DNA of 64,000 nt from Niallia endozanthoxylica (GTDB lineage Bacteria; Bacillota; Bacilli; Bacillales; Cytobacillaceae), in contig NZ_VYKL01000010.1 of assembly GCF_008710145.1 (NCBI RefSeq), positions 1 through 64,000 of the forward strand, read 5' to 3'. Positions 43,408 through 52,768 of this stretch are shown piece by piece. The position numbers were made by a program, and so were the translations under genes. The stretch's first letter is position 1. Each line of letters opens with the position of its first letter. The notes beneath the pieces were generated by a model. It was not told the DNA's origin. It made no database searches and was given only the letters and a program-made list of their open reading frames with translations.

Positions 43408-44565
43408 ATGTTGATCAGGTTAGATATGAACTCGCCTTTATTAGAAAAACTGATTACATATCGTCGAGAGTTGCACGAGCATCCGGAATTATCAATGAAG
43501 GAATATGAAACGACCAAACGAATCCGCAAGTGGCTGGAGGAAGCAGAAATTCCTGTATTGGATTATCAGTTGGAGGTTGGCGTTGTTGCAGAAATTACAG
43601 GAAACCAGCCAGGACCGATTATTGCTTTAAGGGCAGATATTGATGCCCTGCCAATTAAAGAGGAAACCTTTTTGCCGTTCGCTTCGAAAAATGAGGGAGT
43701 CATGCATGCATGCGGGCATGATTTTCATACGGCTTCCATCATTGGTGCAGCCATTCTTCTTCAGGAACGACGAAACGAGTTAAAAGGGAAGGTGCGAATC
43801 ATTTTTCAGCCGGCAGAAGAAATTTCACAGGGAGCTGTATTAATTGAAAAAGCTGGTGTACTAGATGGGGTCGAAGCCATTTTCGGGATGCATAATAAAC
43901 CGGATTTACCAGTAGGGACGATTGGAGTTCGCGAAGGAGCGCTGATGGCGAGTGTTGACCGCTTTGAGATTGAGATAACAGGTGTTGGCGGTCACGCAGG
44001 AATTCCAAACAATACGATTGATCCTATTGTCATTACCGGTCAGATCATTTCAGCCTTGCAGACAATTGTTAGTCGTAATCTTAGTTCCTTTCATAATGCC
44101 GTCATCAGCATAACGCAGGTACATGCAGGGACTACATGGAATGTGATTCCTGAAAAAGCAGAGCTTGAAGGAACCGTTCGAACCTTTCAAAATGAAGCGC
44201 GTCAGATTATTCCAGAATTAATGAAGCGTACAGCGGAAGGAATTGCGAGCGCTTATGGTGCAAGAGCTGATTTTCATTGGTATCCATATATGCCTGTTGT
44301 AGATAACTCTCCGATGTTTACTAAGGTTGCATCAGAAACAGCTCGTAAGCTTGGATATGAGGTCGTGGAAGCGGTTCAGAGTCAGGCTGGAGAGGATTTT
44401 GCTTTTTATCAAACAAAACTTCCTGGATTTTTTGTCTGGATGGGTGTTGATGGTTCGAAAGAATGGCATCATCCTGCGTTTCATTTAAAAGAAGAGGCTC
44501 TCCAGGTAGCAACCGACTATTTTACTAACCTTACTATTAATGTACTGGATCAATGGGAAAAATAG
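43408..44565 (+). CDS. M20-family amidohydrolase
   Basis: A 385-residue metal-dependent aminoacylase/carboxypeptidase of the M20D group. Metal-binding and catalytic motifs are ALRADIDALPI near residue 72, HACGHDFHTAS near 98 and QPAEE near 132. GVGGHAGIPNN marks the dimerisation domain and GEDFAFY near 330 the last metal ligand region. Related enzymes remove acetyl, benzoyl or indoleacetyl groups from amino acids. AGAAGG precedes the ATG. Confidence 0.9.
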   Translation: MLIRLDMNSPLLEKLITYRRELHEHPELSMKEYETTKRIRKWLEEAEIPVLDYQLEVGVVAEITGNQPGPIIALRADIDALPIKEETFLPFASKNEGVMHACGHDFHTASIIGAAILLQERRNELKGKVRIIFQPAEEISQGAVLIEKAGVLDGVEAIFGMHNKPDLPVGTIGVREGALMASVDRFEIEITGVGGHAGIPNNTIDPIVITGQIISALQTIVSRNLSSFHNAVISITQVHAGTTWNVIPEKAELEGTVRTFQNEARQIIPELMKRTAEGIASAYGARADFHWYPYMPVVDNSPMFTKVASETARKLGYEVVEAVQSQAGEDFAFYQTKLPGFFVWMGVDGSKEWHHPAFHLKEEALQVATDYFTNLTINVLDQWEK

Positions 44566-44594
44566 CGAACAGCGTGCTGTTCGTTATTTTTTTT
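44566..44594 (+). terminator. Terminator after the M20 gene
   Basis: CGAACAGC-gt-GCTGTTCG followed by an extended T-rich tract. Confidence 0.88.
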
Positions 44595-44680
44595 GAGTCA
44601 ATGTAATCAATAGTCAAAGGTGTATTAGGAGTACAAAAATTTTGATTTTTATGTTTCTTTTTTTGGGGCATAATACTATA

Positions 44681-44709
44681 TTGCAAACATAAAAAAATGA
44701 TGTTATTAT
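44681..44709 (+). promoter_or_regulatory. Sigma-A promoter of the rbs operon
   Basis: TTGCAA, 17 bases, TATTAT. The operator begins four bases after the -10, over the likely transcription start. Confidence 0.75.
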
Positions 44710-44712
44710 ATG

Positions 44713-44726
44713 TGTAACCGGTTACA
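44713..44726. promoter_or_regulatory. RbsR/CcpA (cre-type) operator
   Basis: TGTAACCGGTTACA is a perfect palindrome matching every position of the cre consensus TGWAANCGNTNWCA. LacI-family repressors use this half-site, so RbsR and CcpA may both bind. Confidence 0.85.
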
Positions 44727-44740
44727 GAGGAGGCGAAACG

Positions 44741-45727
44741 ATGGCTACAATACGTGACGTTGCTAAAGAGGCTGGAGTATCTGTAGCGACTGTTTCAAGA
44801 GTATTAAATGATAAGGGTTATATACACGAGGATACTAGAAAGCTTGTAAACGAAGCAATCCAAAAATTAAATTACAAACCGAATGAAGTGGCAAGATCTC
44901 TCTATAAAAAGAAATCACGATTAATTGGCTTGCTGCTGCCTGATATTCGAAATCCCTTTTTCCCAGAACTGGCTCGGGGAGTGGAGGATGAAATGCAGGA
45001 GCAGGGTCTCCATCTAATCATTGGAAATGCTGATGAAAAGCCTGAAAAGGAAGTAGAATACATTCAAACATTTAAACAAAACAATGTGATAGGGATTATT
45101 TCGGCTACAAACCATGCTGATACGACTCCTTATGAAAATCTCTCCTTTCCAGTTGTATTTCTTGATCGAACAACAAATAGTCATCCATCTGTTTATGCAG
45201 ACGGGCTAGATGGGGGAAGGAAAGCCGCTCAGGAAATCATCAAAAGAGGAAGTAAGCGAATTGCTGTTCTTAGAGGCCCCAATTCAGTAAGGACAGCGCA
45301 GGATCGATTTAAAGGAGCAATAGAAGAGCTTTGTCATGCAAATATGGACTTTCATGTTATTTCGTCTTCTTTTAGTTTTTCTGATGCTGAAAAAGTAGCT
45401 GAAACGTTATTTGAGAAATACCCTGATATAGATGGAGTAATTGCAAGCAATGATCTTAGTGCAGCAGCCATCTTACATGAGGCTCTAAGGGTTGGAAAAT
45501 CGATTCCAGATGACCTGCAAATTATTGGCTATGATGATATACCGCTTAGCAAACTGCTTTTTCCGCCGTTGTCTACTATAAGACAGCCTGCCTATGATAT
45601 GGGAAGAGAAGCAGCTAAGCTACTAATAAAAACTATAAAAAATGAACCATTACCAGAAAAAAATATTAAACTGCCTGTTACATTTATTGAGAGACAAACA
45701 ACAAGAAAGGTTGAGAAAAATGATTAA
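44741..45727 (+). CDS. rbsR: Ribose operon repressor RbsR (LacI family)
   Basis: A 328-residue LacI-type regulator. The N-terminal HTH and hinge (MATIRDVAKEAGVSVATVSRVLN, residues 1-23; then KPNEVARSL) bind the operator in its own leader. The periplasmic-binding-like effector domain covers about 60-325. It is the first gene of rbsRKDACB, so repression is autoregulatory, with ribose or a derivative as inducer. The last codons overlap the rbsK start (ATGATTAA). Confidence 0.93.
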   Translation: MATIRDVAKEAGVSVATVSRVLNDKGYIHEDTRKLVNEAIQKLNYKPNEVARSLYKKKSRLIGLLLPDIRNPFFPELARGVEDEMQEQGLHLIIGNADEKPEKEVEYIQTFKQNNVIGIISATNHADTTPYENLSFPVVFLDRTTNSHPSVYADGLDGGRKAAQEIIKRGSKRIAVLRGPNSVRTAQDRFKGAIEELCHANMDFHVISSSFSFSDAEKVAETLFEKYPDIDGVIASNDLSAAAILHEALRVGKSIPDDLQIIGYDDIPLSKLLFPPLSTIRQPAYDMGREAAKLLIKTIKNEPLPEKNIKLPVTFIERQTTRKVEKND

Positions 45728-46598
45728 AATGACCGTTATTGGAAGTTCTTCTATGGATTTAGTTGTGACTGCTCTAAAGCGACCAAATAAGGGCGAAACG
45801 ATTCTCGGTGACAGCTTTAAAACGGTCCCTGGCGGCAAAGGGGCCAATCAGGCTGTCGCTGCCGCTAGGCTTGGAGCAGAAGTGTATATGGTTGGCTGTG
45901 TTGGAGGCGACACGTTTGGTGAGGAAATATTAAACAATTTTACATCAAATGGGGTAATTACGACATATGTGGAACCGGTTACACATTTAGAAACTGGGAC
46001 AGCTCATATCACTCTTGCAGAAGGAGATAACAGCATTATTGTAGTAAAGGGTGCAAATGATTATGTCACTCCAGCTTATATTGATAAGGCGCTTGATGTG
46101 ATAGTGAAATCAGATATCGTTCTAATCCAGCAGGAAATCCCTGAGGAAACGATCGAATACACAGCAAAAATATGTTTTGAGAACAGCGTTCCATTGTTAT
46201 TAAATCCAGCGCCGGCAAGACCTATTAGTAAGACAGTGATTGATATGGCTGCTTATATTACACCAAATGAATGGGAGGCTTCGGTTCTTTTTGAGAATAA
46301 AGACATTCATACAGCGTTAAAAGAATATCCAAATAAATTACTTATTACAGAAGGTAAAAATGGAGTCCGTTATAATGATGGCGACAATGAAGTGCTTGTC
46401 CCAGCTTTTCCAGTAGAGGCGGTTGATACAACCGGTGCAGGTGATACGTTTAATGCAGCATTTGCCGTTGCCATTGCCGAAGGAAAAACCATAAAAGATA
46501 GCATTCTTTTTGCAAACCGGGCTGCCTCGTTATCTGTAACTAAATTTGGAGCACAAGGTGGTATGCCAACGAGAAAAGAAGTAGAGGAGAATTTATAA
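45720..46598 (+). CDS. rbsK: Ribokinase
   Basis: A 292-residue PfkB-family kinase that phosphorylates ribose at O5. The N-terminus [12 protein letters not shown] and [16 protein letters not shown] near residue 40 form the ribose site; the C-terminal [13 protein letters not shown] near 240 holds the catalytic Asp and anion hole. The frame extends upstream inside rbsR, but ATG 45720, which overlaps the rbsR stop, or ATG 45729 is the real start. A second operator-like sequence lies inside this gene at 45970. Confidence 0.93.
   Translation: MIKMTVIGSSSMDLVVTALKRPNKGETILGDSFKTVPGGKGANQAVAAARLGAEVYMVGCVGGDTFGEEILNNFTSNGVITTYVEPVTHLETGTAHITLAEGDNSIIVVKGANDYVTPAYIDKALDVIVKSDIVLIQQEIPEETIEYTAKICFENSVPLLLNPAPARPISKTVIDMAAYITPNEWEASVLFENKDIHTALKEYPNKLLITEGKNGVRYNDGDNEVLVPAFPVEAVDTTGAGDTFNAAFAVAIAEGKTIKDSILFANRAASLSVTKFGAQGGMPTRKEVEENL
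45970..45983. promoter_or_regulatory. Second cre/RbsR-like operator inside rbsK
   Basis: TGGAACCGGTTACA differs from the promoter operator at only one base, and from the cre consensus at one position. It is 1257 bp downstream. It may serve as an auxiliary site for looping or a CcpA roadblock. Confidence 0.5.
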
Positions 46599-46600
46599 AA

Positions 46601-46996
46601 ATGAAACGCTATGGAATATTAAACAGTCATATTTCGAAAGTTTTAGCTGATCTTGGCCATACGGATACAATCGTTATAGCAGACGCCGGTTTGCCGATTC
46701 CAGATGGTGTAAAAAAGATTGATTTAGCTGTTAAAGCGGGGAATCCTTCATTTAAAGAGATAGTGAATGCTGTTGCAGAGGATATGGTGATAGAAAAAGT
46801 AATGATTGCTTCTGAAATAGAAGAAGGAAATCCTAATCATGCACAATATATCAAAGAAAAATTTAAGGACCAGAAAATAGAACAAGTTTCTCATGAGGAT
46901 TTTAAACAGTTAACGAAGCAAGCGAAAGCTGTTATTCGGACGGGCGAAATCACTCCATATGCAAATTGTATTTTACAATCGGGAGTATTTTTCTAA
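46601..46996 (+). CDS. rbsD: D-ribose pyranase
   Basis: A 131-residue mutarotase interconverting beta-pyranose and furanose ribose. Typical N-terminus [22 protein letters not shown], with catalytic His in the first helix and the C-terminal [15 protein letters not shown] containing the conserved Tyr. GAGGAG precedes the ATG, two bases after the rbsK stop. Confidence 0.93.
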   Translation: MKRYGILNSHISKVLADLGHTDTIVIADAGLPIPDGVKKIDLAVKAGNPSFKEIVNAVAEDMVIEKVMIASEIEEGNPNHAQYIKEKFKDQKIEQVSHEDFKQLTKQAKAVIRTGEITPYANCILQSGVFF

Positions 46997-47013
46997 TAAA
47001 GAGGTGATCAAAC

Positions 47014-48495
47014 ATGCAAATTACAATGCAAAACATCTATAAAGCCTTTGGAACCAATCAAGTATTAACAGGTGTTGATTTTGAATTACTTGAGGGGGAA
47101 GTACATGCTCTTATGGGGGAGAATGGAGCAGGAAAATCAACCATGATGAACGTGCTTACCGGGCTACATGCTCGTGACAAAGGAATTATCACCATTGATG
47201 GCAAAGAAACCTATTTTAAGAGTCCAAAAGAAGCAGAGAAAAACGGAATCACTTTTATTCATCAGGAATTAAATATTTGGAGAGATATGACGGTTCTAGA
47301 AAACTTATTTATTGGAAAGGAATTAAAGAATTCATTTGGCCTTTTAAAAATAAATGAAATGAAAGCGCTAGCAGCAAAGCAATTTGAAAAATTAGCTGTT
47401 TCAATTCCGTTAGATAAAGAGGCGGGAAGCTGTTCTGTTGGGGAGCAGCAAATGATTGAAATTGCTAAAGCTTTAATGACGAATGCCAAAGTGATTATTA
47501 TGGATGAGCCAACTGCTGCTTTAACGGAAAGGGAGATTAGTAAACTTTTTGATGTCATTTCTTCATTAAAGAAATCCGGAGTATCCATTGTATATATTTC
47601 TCACCGAATGGAAGAGATTTTTGCCATTTGTGACCGGATTACAGTCATGCGTGATGGGAAAACAGTTGATACAAAGCCAATTCCTGAAACAAACTTTGAT
47701 GAAGTTGTGAGGAAAATGGTGGGCAGGGAATTAACTGAACGCTTTCCCAAACGTACTCCTGTACTGGGTGAAATGGTTCTAGAAGTCAAAGATTTAACGA
47801 AAAAAGGAGTTTTTGAGAATGTAAGCTTTTCTGTTCGTGAGGGAGAAATCGTCGGAGTTTCGGGTTTGATGGGTGCGGGAAGAACTGAGATCATGAGGGC
47901 CATTTTTGGACTTGATCCAATCGACAGCGGTGAAGTGTGGCTGAAAGGGGAAAAGGTAAAGATTTCGACTCCTGACCAGGCTGTAAAGTTAGGAATTGGA
48001 TTCATTACGGAAGACCGTAAAAATGAGGGATTAATCCTAGATTTCTCGATAAGTGATAATATGATCCTGCCAACCCTTTCTAGTTTCGCTCCAAAAGGGA
48101 TTATCAATGAAAAAAGTACAGTAGACTTTGTTGAGATGTTAATCAAACGGTTAACAGTTAAAACGGAATCCGCGGATATTGCAGTCGGTAAACTGTCTGG
48201 TGGAAATCAGCAGAAAGTAGTCATTGCTAAATGGGTTGGAATCGGGCCGAAATTACTTATTCTAGATGAACCGACAAGAGGAGTAGATGTTGGGGCAAAG
48301 AGAGAAATCTACCAGCTTATGAACGAATTGACTGAGCGGGGTGTAGCCATCATCATGGTATCTTCTGAATTACCTGAGGTGCTTGGAATGAGTGATCGAA
48401 TTCTCGTTGTTCATGAGGGAAAAGTAAAGGGAGAATTATTGAAAGAAGAAGCGACCCAAGAAAAAATTATGACATTGGCAACAGGAGGTCAGTAA
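47014..48495 (+). CDS. rbsA: Ribose ABC transporter ATP-binding protein (two ATPase domains)
   Basis: A 493-residue fused double ATPase. The first domain has Walker [10 protein letters not shown] near residue 36, signature [15 protein letters not shown], and Walker [14 protein letters not shown]. The second has GLMGAGRTE as a degenerate Walker A near 288, signature [14 protein letters not shown] and [14 protein letters not shown]. This asymmetry is usual for sugar ABC systems of this class. Confidence 0.94.
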   Translation: MQITMQNIYKAFGTNQVLTGVDFELLEGEVHALMGENGAGKSTMMNVLTGLHARDKGIITIDGKETYFKSPKEAEKNGITFIHQELNIWRDMTVLENLFIGKELKNSFGLLKINEMKALAAKQFEKLAVSIPLDKEAGSCSVGEQQMIEIAKALMTNAKVIIMDEPTAALTEREISKLFDVISSLKKSGVSIVYISHRMEEIFAICDRITVMRDGKTVDTKPIPETNFDEVVRKMVGRELTERFPKRTPVLGEMVLEVKDLTKKGVFENVSFSVREGEIVGVSGLMGAGRTEIMRAIFGLDPIDSGEVWLKGEKVKISTPDQAVKLGIGFITEDRKNEGLILDFSISDNMILPTLSSFAPKGIINEKSTVDFVEMLIKRLTVKTESADIAVGKLSGGNQQKVVIAKWVGIGPKLLILDEPTRGVDVGAKREIYQLMNELTERGVAIIMVSSELPEVLGMSDRILVVHEGKVKGELLKEEATQEKIMTLATGGQ

Positions 48496-48496
48496 A

Positions 48497-49462
48497 ATGA
48501 ATTCCATTCAAGAAACTGCAAAGCCAGGTAAGATGAATATGATGAATGCCATCACCCAAAAGTTGGGACCATTACTTGGTCTAATCATATTAGTTGTAAT
48601 TGTGTCAATATTAAATCCAAGTTTTCTAGAACCTTTAAATATATTAAATCTGCTAAGGCAGGTTGCGATTAATGCACTCATTGCTTTTGGTATGACATTT
48701 GTTATTTTAACCGGAGGAATTGACTTATCTGTCGGGGCGATTCTTGCTTTATCAAGTGCATTGACAGCAGGGATGATTGTTTCTGGTTTAGACCCAATTT
48801 TTGCGATGATTATTGGATGTATTCTTGGCGGATTGATGGGAATGGTAAACGGATTATTCATTACAAAGGGAAAAATGGCACCGTTTATTGCTACACTTGC
48901 AACCATGACGATATTTAGAGGTTTGACACTTGTTTATACAGAAGGAAACCCAATTACCGGTCTTGGCGATAATTATTTGTTCCAGTTATTTGGCCGTGGA
49001 TATTTCTTAGGAATACCTGTACCAGCTATCACAATGATCATTACTTTTATTGTATTATTCATTATTCTTCATAAAACGCCATTTGGCCGTCAAACCTATG
49101 CGATTGGTGGAAATGAGAAAGCGGCCTTAATTTCAGGGATTAAAGTTCCAAAAGTGAAAGTTATGATTTATAGTCTTTCTGGTATGCTTGCAGCGCTCGC
49201 AGGGGCCATTTTAACCTCTCGCTTAAATTCAGCACAGCCTACAGCAGGTACTTCTTATGAGCTTGATGCCATTGCTGCTGTTGTGTTAGGGGGGACAAGC
49301 TTATCAGGTGGTAAAGGAAGAATTTTCGGGACATTAATTGGTGCCTTAATTATAGGTACCTTAAATAACGGACTGAATCTTCTTGGAGTATCATCTTTTT
49401 ATCAAATGGTCGTTAAGGGGATTGTGATTTTAATCGCCGTATTACTTGACCGTAAAAAGTAG
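48497..49462 (+). CDS. rbsC: Ribose ABC transporter permease
   Basis: A 321-residue permease with about eight to ten membrane segments. The motifs TGGIDLSVGAILALSSAL near residue 73 and AVVLGGTSLSGGKGRIFGT near 257 are standard for RbsC-type permeases. The start is one base after the rbsA stop, so the two are translationally coupled. Confidence 0.94.
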   Translation: MNSIQETAKPGKMNMMNAITQKLGPLLGLIILVVIVSILNPSFLEPLNILNLLRQVAINALIAFGMTFVILTGGIDLSVGAILALSSALTAGMIVSGLDPIFAMIIGCILGGLMGMVNGLFITKGKMAPFIATLATMTIFRGLTLVYTEGNPITGLGDNYLFQLFGRGYFLGIPVPAITMIITFIVLFIILHKTPFGRQTYAIGGNEKAALISGIKVPKVKVMIYSLSGMLAALAGAILTSRLNSAQPTAGTSYELDAIAAVVLGGTSLSGGKGRIFGTLIGALIIGTLNNGLNLLGVSSFYQMVVKGIVILIAVLLDRKK

Positions 49463-49476
49463 CATAAGGAGAGATT

Positions 49477-50400
49477 ATGATGAAAAAATTACTGGCTTTA
49501 TGTCTATCACTTACACTTTTGCTCCTAAGTGCTTGTTCCATGCAGCCGCCAGGGTGGGCAAAACCCGATAAAAAAGAAAGTCTAGACGATATAAAACTTG
49601 GTTTGTCTGTTTCAACCTTAAATAACCCTTTTTTCGTTTCATTAAAGGATGGGGTTTTGAAAGAAGTAGAAGCATTAGGAATGGAAGTCATTGTTGTGGA
49701 TGCTCAAAATGACTCAGCAAAACAAGTGAATGATGTGGAGGATTTAATTCAACAAGGTGTAGATGCACTGCTAATTAATCCAACTGATTCCGCAGCTATT
49801 TCAACGGCTGTTCAATCTGCTAATAATATTGGCATACCGGTCGTTACATTAGACCGTTCAGCAGATAAAGGAAAAGTGGAAGCCTTAGTAGCTTCAGATA
49901 ATATTAAAGGCGGAGAAATGGCAGCCCATTATATTATCGAAAAGCTTGGCGAACAAGCTGAAGTGGCTGAATTAGAAGGCGTACCAGGGGCATCTGCTAC
50001 ACGTGAAAGAGGGCAAGGATTTCATAACATTGCAGATCAAAAGTTGACTATTTCTGCTAAACAAGCAGCAGATTTTGATCGTACAAAAGGATTAACGGTA
50101 ATGGAAAATTTACTGCAGGCAAATCCTAATATTAAAGCTGTTTTCGCTCATAATGATGAAATGGCATTGGGTGCAATTGAGGCAATCAATAGCTCAGGCA
50201 AGGAGATTATGGTCATTGGATTTGACGGAAATGATGACGCGCTTAATGCGATTCATGCAGGGGAAATGGAGGCAACAGTTGCCCAACAGCCTGATTTAAT
50301 TGGTAAACTTGCCGTGGATGCTGCAAAAGACGTATTGCAAGGAAAAAAGGTTGAGAAAAATATAGCAGCACCGCTAAAATTAGTCACAAAAGAAAAATAA
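49477..50400 (+). CDS. rbsB: Ribose-binding lipoprotein
   Basis: A 307-residue binding protein anchored by a lipobox LLLSAC (Cys near residue 22). The mature part begins with DDIKLGLSVSTLNNPFFVSLKDG, the usual start of RbsB, and includes DAQNDSAKQVNDVEDLIQQG and HNDEMALGAIEA. Two ATGs in tandem are possible starts after AAGGAGAG. It is the last gene of the operon. Confidence 0.94.
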   Translation: MMKKLLALCLSLTLLLLSACSMQPPGWAKPDKKESLDDIKLGLSVSTLNNPFFVSLKDGVLKEVEALGMEVIVVDAQNDSAKQVNDVEDLIQQGVDALLINPTDSAAISTAVQSANNIGIPVVTLDRSADKGKVEALVASDNIKGGEMAAHYIIEKLGEQAEVAELEGVPGASATRERGQGFHNIADQKLTISAKQAADFDRTKGLTVMENLLQANPNIKAVFAHNDEMALGAIEAINSSGKEIMVIGFDGNDDALNAIHAGEMEATVAQQPDLIGKLAVDAAKDVLQGKKVEKNIAAPLKLVTKEK

Positions 50401-50419
50401 GTTCTCATAAAATAGCTGG

Positions 50420-50460
50420 TCTGACCCTAAGGAAAAAAATTCCGGGGTCAGATTTTTTTG
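50420..50460 (+). terminator. Terminator of the rbs operon
   Basis: TCTGACC pairs with GGTCAGA with an inner GGAA/TTCC stem, followed by seven T. The GGTCAGA arm resembles a repeated terminator motif common in Bacillus-group genomes. Confidence 0.85.
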
Positions 50461-50484
50461 TCTTGTGTACTAGGTTCACTGGCT

Positions 50485-51060
50485 TTAGAGACTGTCTAGC
50501 AAATTTTCATTTTCAGGCTCTTGGTTAAAGGTCAGCACTTCTTCAACAGGTTGATAGGATTCTCCATAAAAATGCTGATCTTTGTATGTGTGAATCATAT
50601 TGTAGGTTTTTTTCATTGCATCATATATCATATCTTCAGACTCGTTGTTAGGTGCCCAATAGAGGATTTCCATTGAATTCATTTCTTTTGTAGCTAACGA
50701 CCTTCGTGTATATCCAATAGATTGGGCATGCTCAAAGCCTTCACGTTTATAAAAACGCAGCCTTTTTTCGGTATCACTATCTTCGTAGTTTATAGGTTCA
50801 ACTTCAAGGATAATTGGTTTTCTCTTTTGCTTTAATTTTTCTAATAGCTTATGACCAAGTCTTTGACCGCGGGCCTTATTTGAAACTAATAAATAATCAA
50901 TAAAGATAAAGTTGTCTAATTCTACATACATCATAATATGGTTTGGACCCTCATCTTTATGATAGATATCCGAACGTTCCTTCAGTAAGGTTTCCATATG
51001 TTCTTTAGATTTCATTTCAACAATGGGGAAGTATTGATTTAATTTTTCGTACCAATCCAT
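50485..51060 (-). CDS. GNAT-family N-acetyltransferase
   Basis: A 191-residue acetyltransferase. The acetyl-CoA binding loop is visible as LVSNKARGQRLGHKLLEKL near residues 57-76 (R-G-x-x-L-G-x-x-L). The C-terminal third is family-specific and acidic. It lies 25 bases downstream of sspH on the same strand and may be co-transcribed in sporulation. Substrate is unknown. Confidence 0.82.
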   Translation of the reverse strand: MDWYEKLNQYFPIVEMKSKEHMETLLKERSDIYHKDEGPNHIMMYVELDNFIFIDYLLVSNKARGQRLGHKLLEKLKQKRKPIILEVEPINYEDSDTEKRLRFYKREGFEHAQSIGYTRRSLATKEMNSMEILYWAPNNESEDMIYDAMKKTYNMIHTYKDQHFYGESYQPVEEVLTFNQEPENENLLDSL

Positions 51061-51085
51061 ATCGCTCGTCTCCTTAAGATTTTTC

Positions 51086-51289
51086 CTATGTGTATTTGTT
51101 CATAGTAGGGCCTTCTTCGGCTAACCCCTTAAGGTCTACAATTTGCGAATGATCCATTTCATCGAGGGGAAATACTGTTGCCGTTTGATTATTGGAATGG
51201 ACTTCTTTAATATATACAGGTATTCCTCTGAAGCTTACATTGACCATTTCGGTTGAACTGATAATTTCCATTGCACGTTGAATATCCAT
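51086..51289 (-). CDS. sspH: Small acid-soluble spore protein, H type
   Basis: A 67-residue protein starting MDIQRAMEIISSTEMVNVSFRGIPVYI, characteristic of the H-type SASP family, which is found in the forespore of Bacillus-type spores. It shows that the organism forms endospores. A sigma-G-like promoter is expected but I could not assign one with confidence. GGAGAG precedes the ATG on the minus strand. Confidence 0.88.
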   Translation of the reverse strand: MDIQRAMEIISSTEMVNVSFRGIPVYIKEVHSNNQTATVFPLDEMDHSQIVDLKGLAEEGPTMNKYT

Positions 51290-51364
51290 ATCGTACTCTC
51301 CTTAAAAGTATTCAATGTATTTTTTGCATTGTGCAAAACAAATATACTAGTATCTTCCTTATAA

Positions 51365-52267
51365 TCATGTCGTTGCAATTTTGTCAGGCCATTTTTCATT
51401 TAATGCCGAAATAAAAGCTTTTACATTTGTTTTATCCTCCATGATAGGTGAGGAAACATATGACAAGGTTCTAGAAAAGGAATGATTTTGCAATGGAATA
51501 ATGGAAAGACTTCGATGCTCTAGGTCCCTTTGAATGACACTTCGGGATAGAAGGGAGATTCCCATGCCATGAATCAGCATTTCTTTAATTCCTTGATTGC
51601 TGCTAATGGAAAGCAGTGATTTTACCTTCAATCCATTAGATCGAATGACATGGTTAAAATATTCACGTGTCCCTGATCCGACTTCTCTTACTACCCATTC
51701 TTGATTCTGTAATTCAGCCATTGTTACATTCTTTTTGCGAGTGAGTTCATGATGGTTTGAGGCAACAATAAATAACTCATCCTGCAAAAACGGATGGACA
51801 GTGAGCTCCTTTTCATTTGTATGGCCTTCAATTAACCCTATATCCACTTGGAATAAACGAACAGATTGGACAATTTCTTCTGTATTTCCGATTGTAACCT
51901 GAAGTTCAAGCTCTGGGTATTTTTTTTGCATGTCATATAATAAAGCGGGCAAAATGTATTCCCCTATCGTAAAACTGGCTCCAATCTTTAATTCTCCTTT
52001 TATCGAGTTCTGATGTTCAAGTATATCCTGCTTTGTCTGCTCGTAAATGGTAATCATTTGCTTTGCCCGGTCGTACAGAATCTCGCCCGTAGGGGTGATT
52101 TTTAGAATTTTAGGTGAACGAAGAAATAATTTGGTCTGAAACTCTTTTTCTAGATTTTTAATATGTAAACTGACACTCGGCTGTGACATGAGAAGGATTT
52201 CGGCTGTTTTAGTAAAATTTTTCACTTCTGCAAGGGTGACAAAAGTTTTTAATTCCTCATAGTGCAA
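51365..52267 (-). CDS. cysL: LysR-family regulator, CysL-like
   Basis: A 300-residue LysR-type regulator. The N-terminal winged HTH (ELKTFVTLAEVKNFTKTAEIL, residues 5-25, then SQPSVSLHIKNLE) is followed by a type II periplasmic-binding effector domain (about 90-295). It is divergent from cysJI, the arrangement in B. subtilis, where CysL (YwfK) activates cysJI in response to sulfur supply. The intergenic region is unusually long and carries a MITE-like repeat. Confidence 0.87.
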   Translation of the reverse strand: MHYEELKTFVTLAEVKNFTKTAEILLMSQPSVSLHIKNLEKEFQTKLFLRSPKILKITPTGEILYDRAKQMITIYEQTKQDILEHQNSIKGELKIGASFTIGEYILPALLYDMQKKYPELELQVTIGNTEEIVQSVRLFQVDIGLIEGHTNEKELTVHPFLQDELFIVASNHHELTRKKNVTMAELQNQEWVVREVGSGTREYFNHVIRSNGLKVKSLLSISSNQGIKEMLIHGMGISLLSRSVIQRDLEHRSLSIIPLQNHSFSRTLSYVSSPIMEDKTNVKAFISALNEKWPDKIATT

Positions 52268-52516
52268 AAGGATACCACCTTTATTATTAGTATTATTAAT
52301 AGTTGCAATAATTAATATTTATTTTACTAATTCTCATTCCTTTGGTAAAGTTTCATATAGTATAAGATAATAAAGAACAATCTATATTAGTTAGTGAAAA
52401 TTTATAAATTCTTTCTATGTTGTTAAAAACCTACTTGATTTATAGGAATAATCAATATAAGATGGATATAAGAAAAATATATAATTTATAGGAATTAATC
52501 GTTAATTATAATAATT
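52268..52516. promoter_or_regulatory. Divergent cysL-cysJ regulatory region with promoter
   Basis: AT-rich. A sigma-A promoter reading right is TTGATT (52435-52440), 17 bases, TAAGAT (52458-52463). TTATAGGAATAATC and TTATAGGAATTAATC form a direct repeat across and after it (about 52439-52453 and 52487-52501); a related TAGGAAT occurs in the tauE promoter. These could be sites of CysL or a sulfur repressor such as CymR. Confidence 0.45.
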
Positions 52517-52712
52517 AGGTTTTGTTTACTAACATTGTTGATTTTTGACTCATCTCAAGCTGTATGGTTATGAAGTGACAGGAGAAAATAAAGTTTCTCC
52601 TGTCACTTCATAACTATACAGAAACCTTTCAGCACAGCTGAAAGGCGTGAGAAATGTCCATTTCTCACGGATGAGTCAAAAATCTGACTTATCAACATTG
52701 TTTGTTAACATA
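52517..52712. repeat. MITE-like hairpin repeat, copy C (longest)
   Basis: Outer arms TTGACTCATC (52545-52554) and GATGAGTCAA (52670-52679). Inside are three hairpins: a near-perfect 26-bp stem (about 52562-52619), CCTTTCAGC/GCTGAAAGG (52625-52645), and GTGAGAAAT/ATTTCTCAC. Flanks AACATTGTTGAT and ATCAACATTGTT form imperfect terminal inverted repeats. It lies between the predicted cysJ promoter and cysJ. Confidence 0.85.
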
Positions 52713-52768
52713 GTCAATCAATAAAAAAGATGTGCGATTAGTTTAATTATTTTGTGAGGTGGATTTCG

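Noticed and set aside
44701..44730. Treating the rbs operator only as a CcpA site
   Set aside because: A perfect LacI-type palindrome directly before rbsR equally fits RbsR autoregulation, so both are kept.
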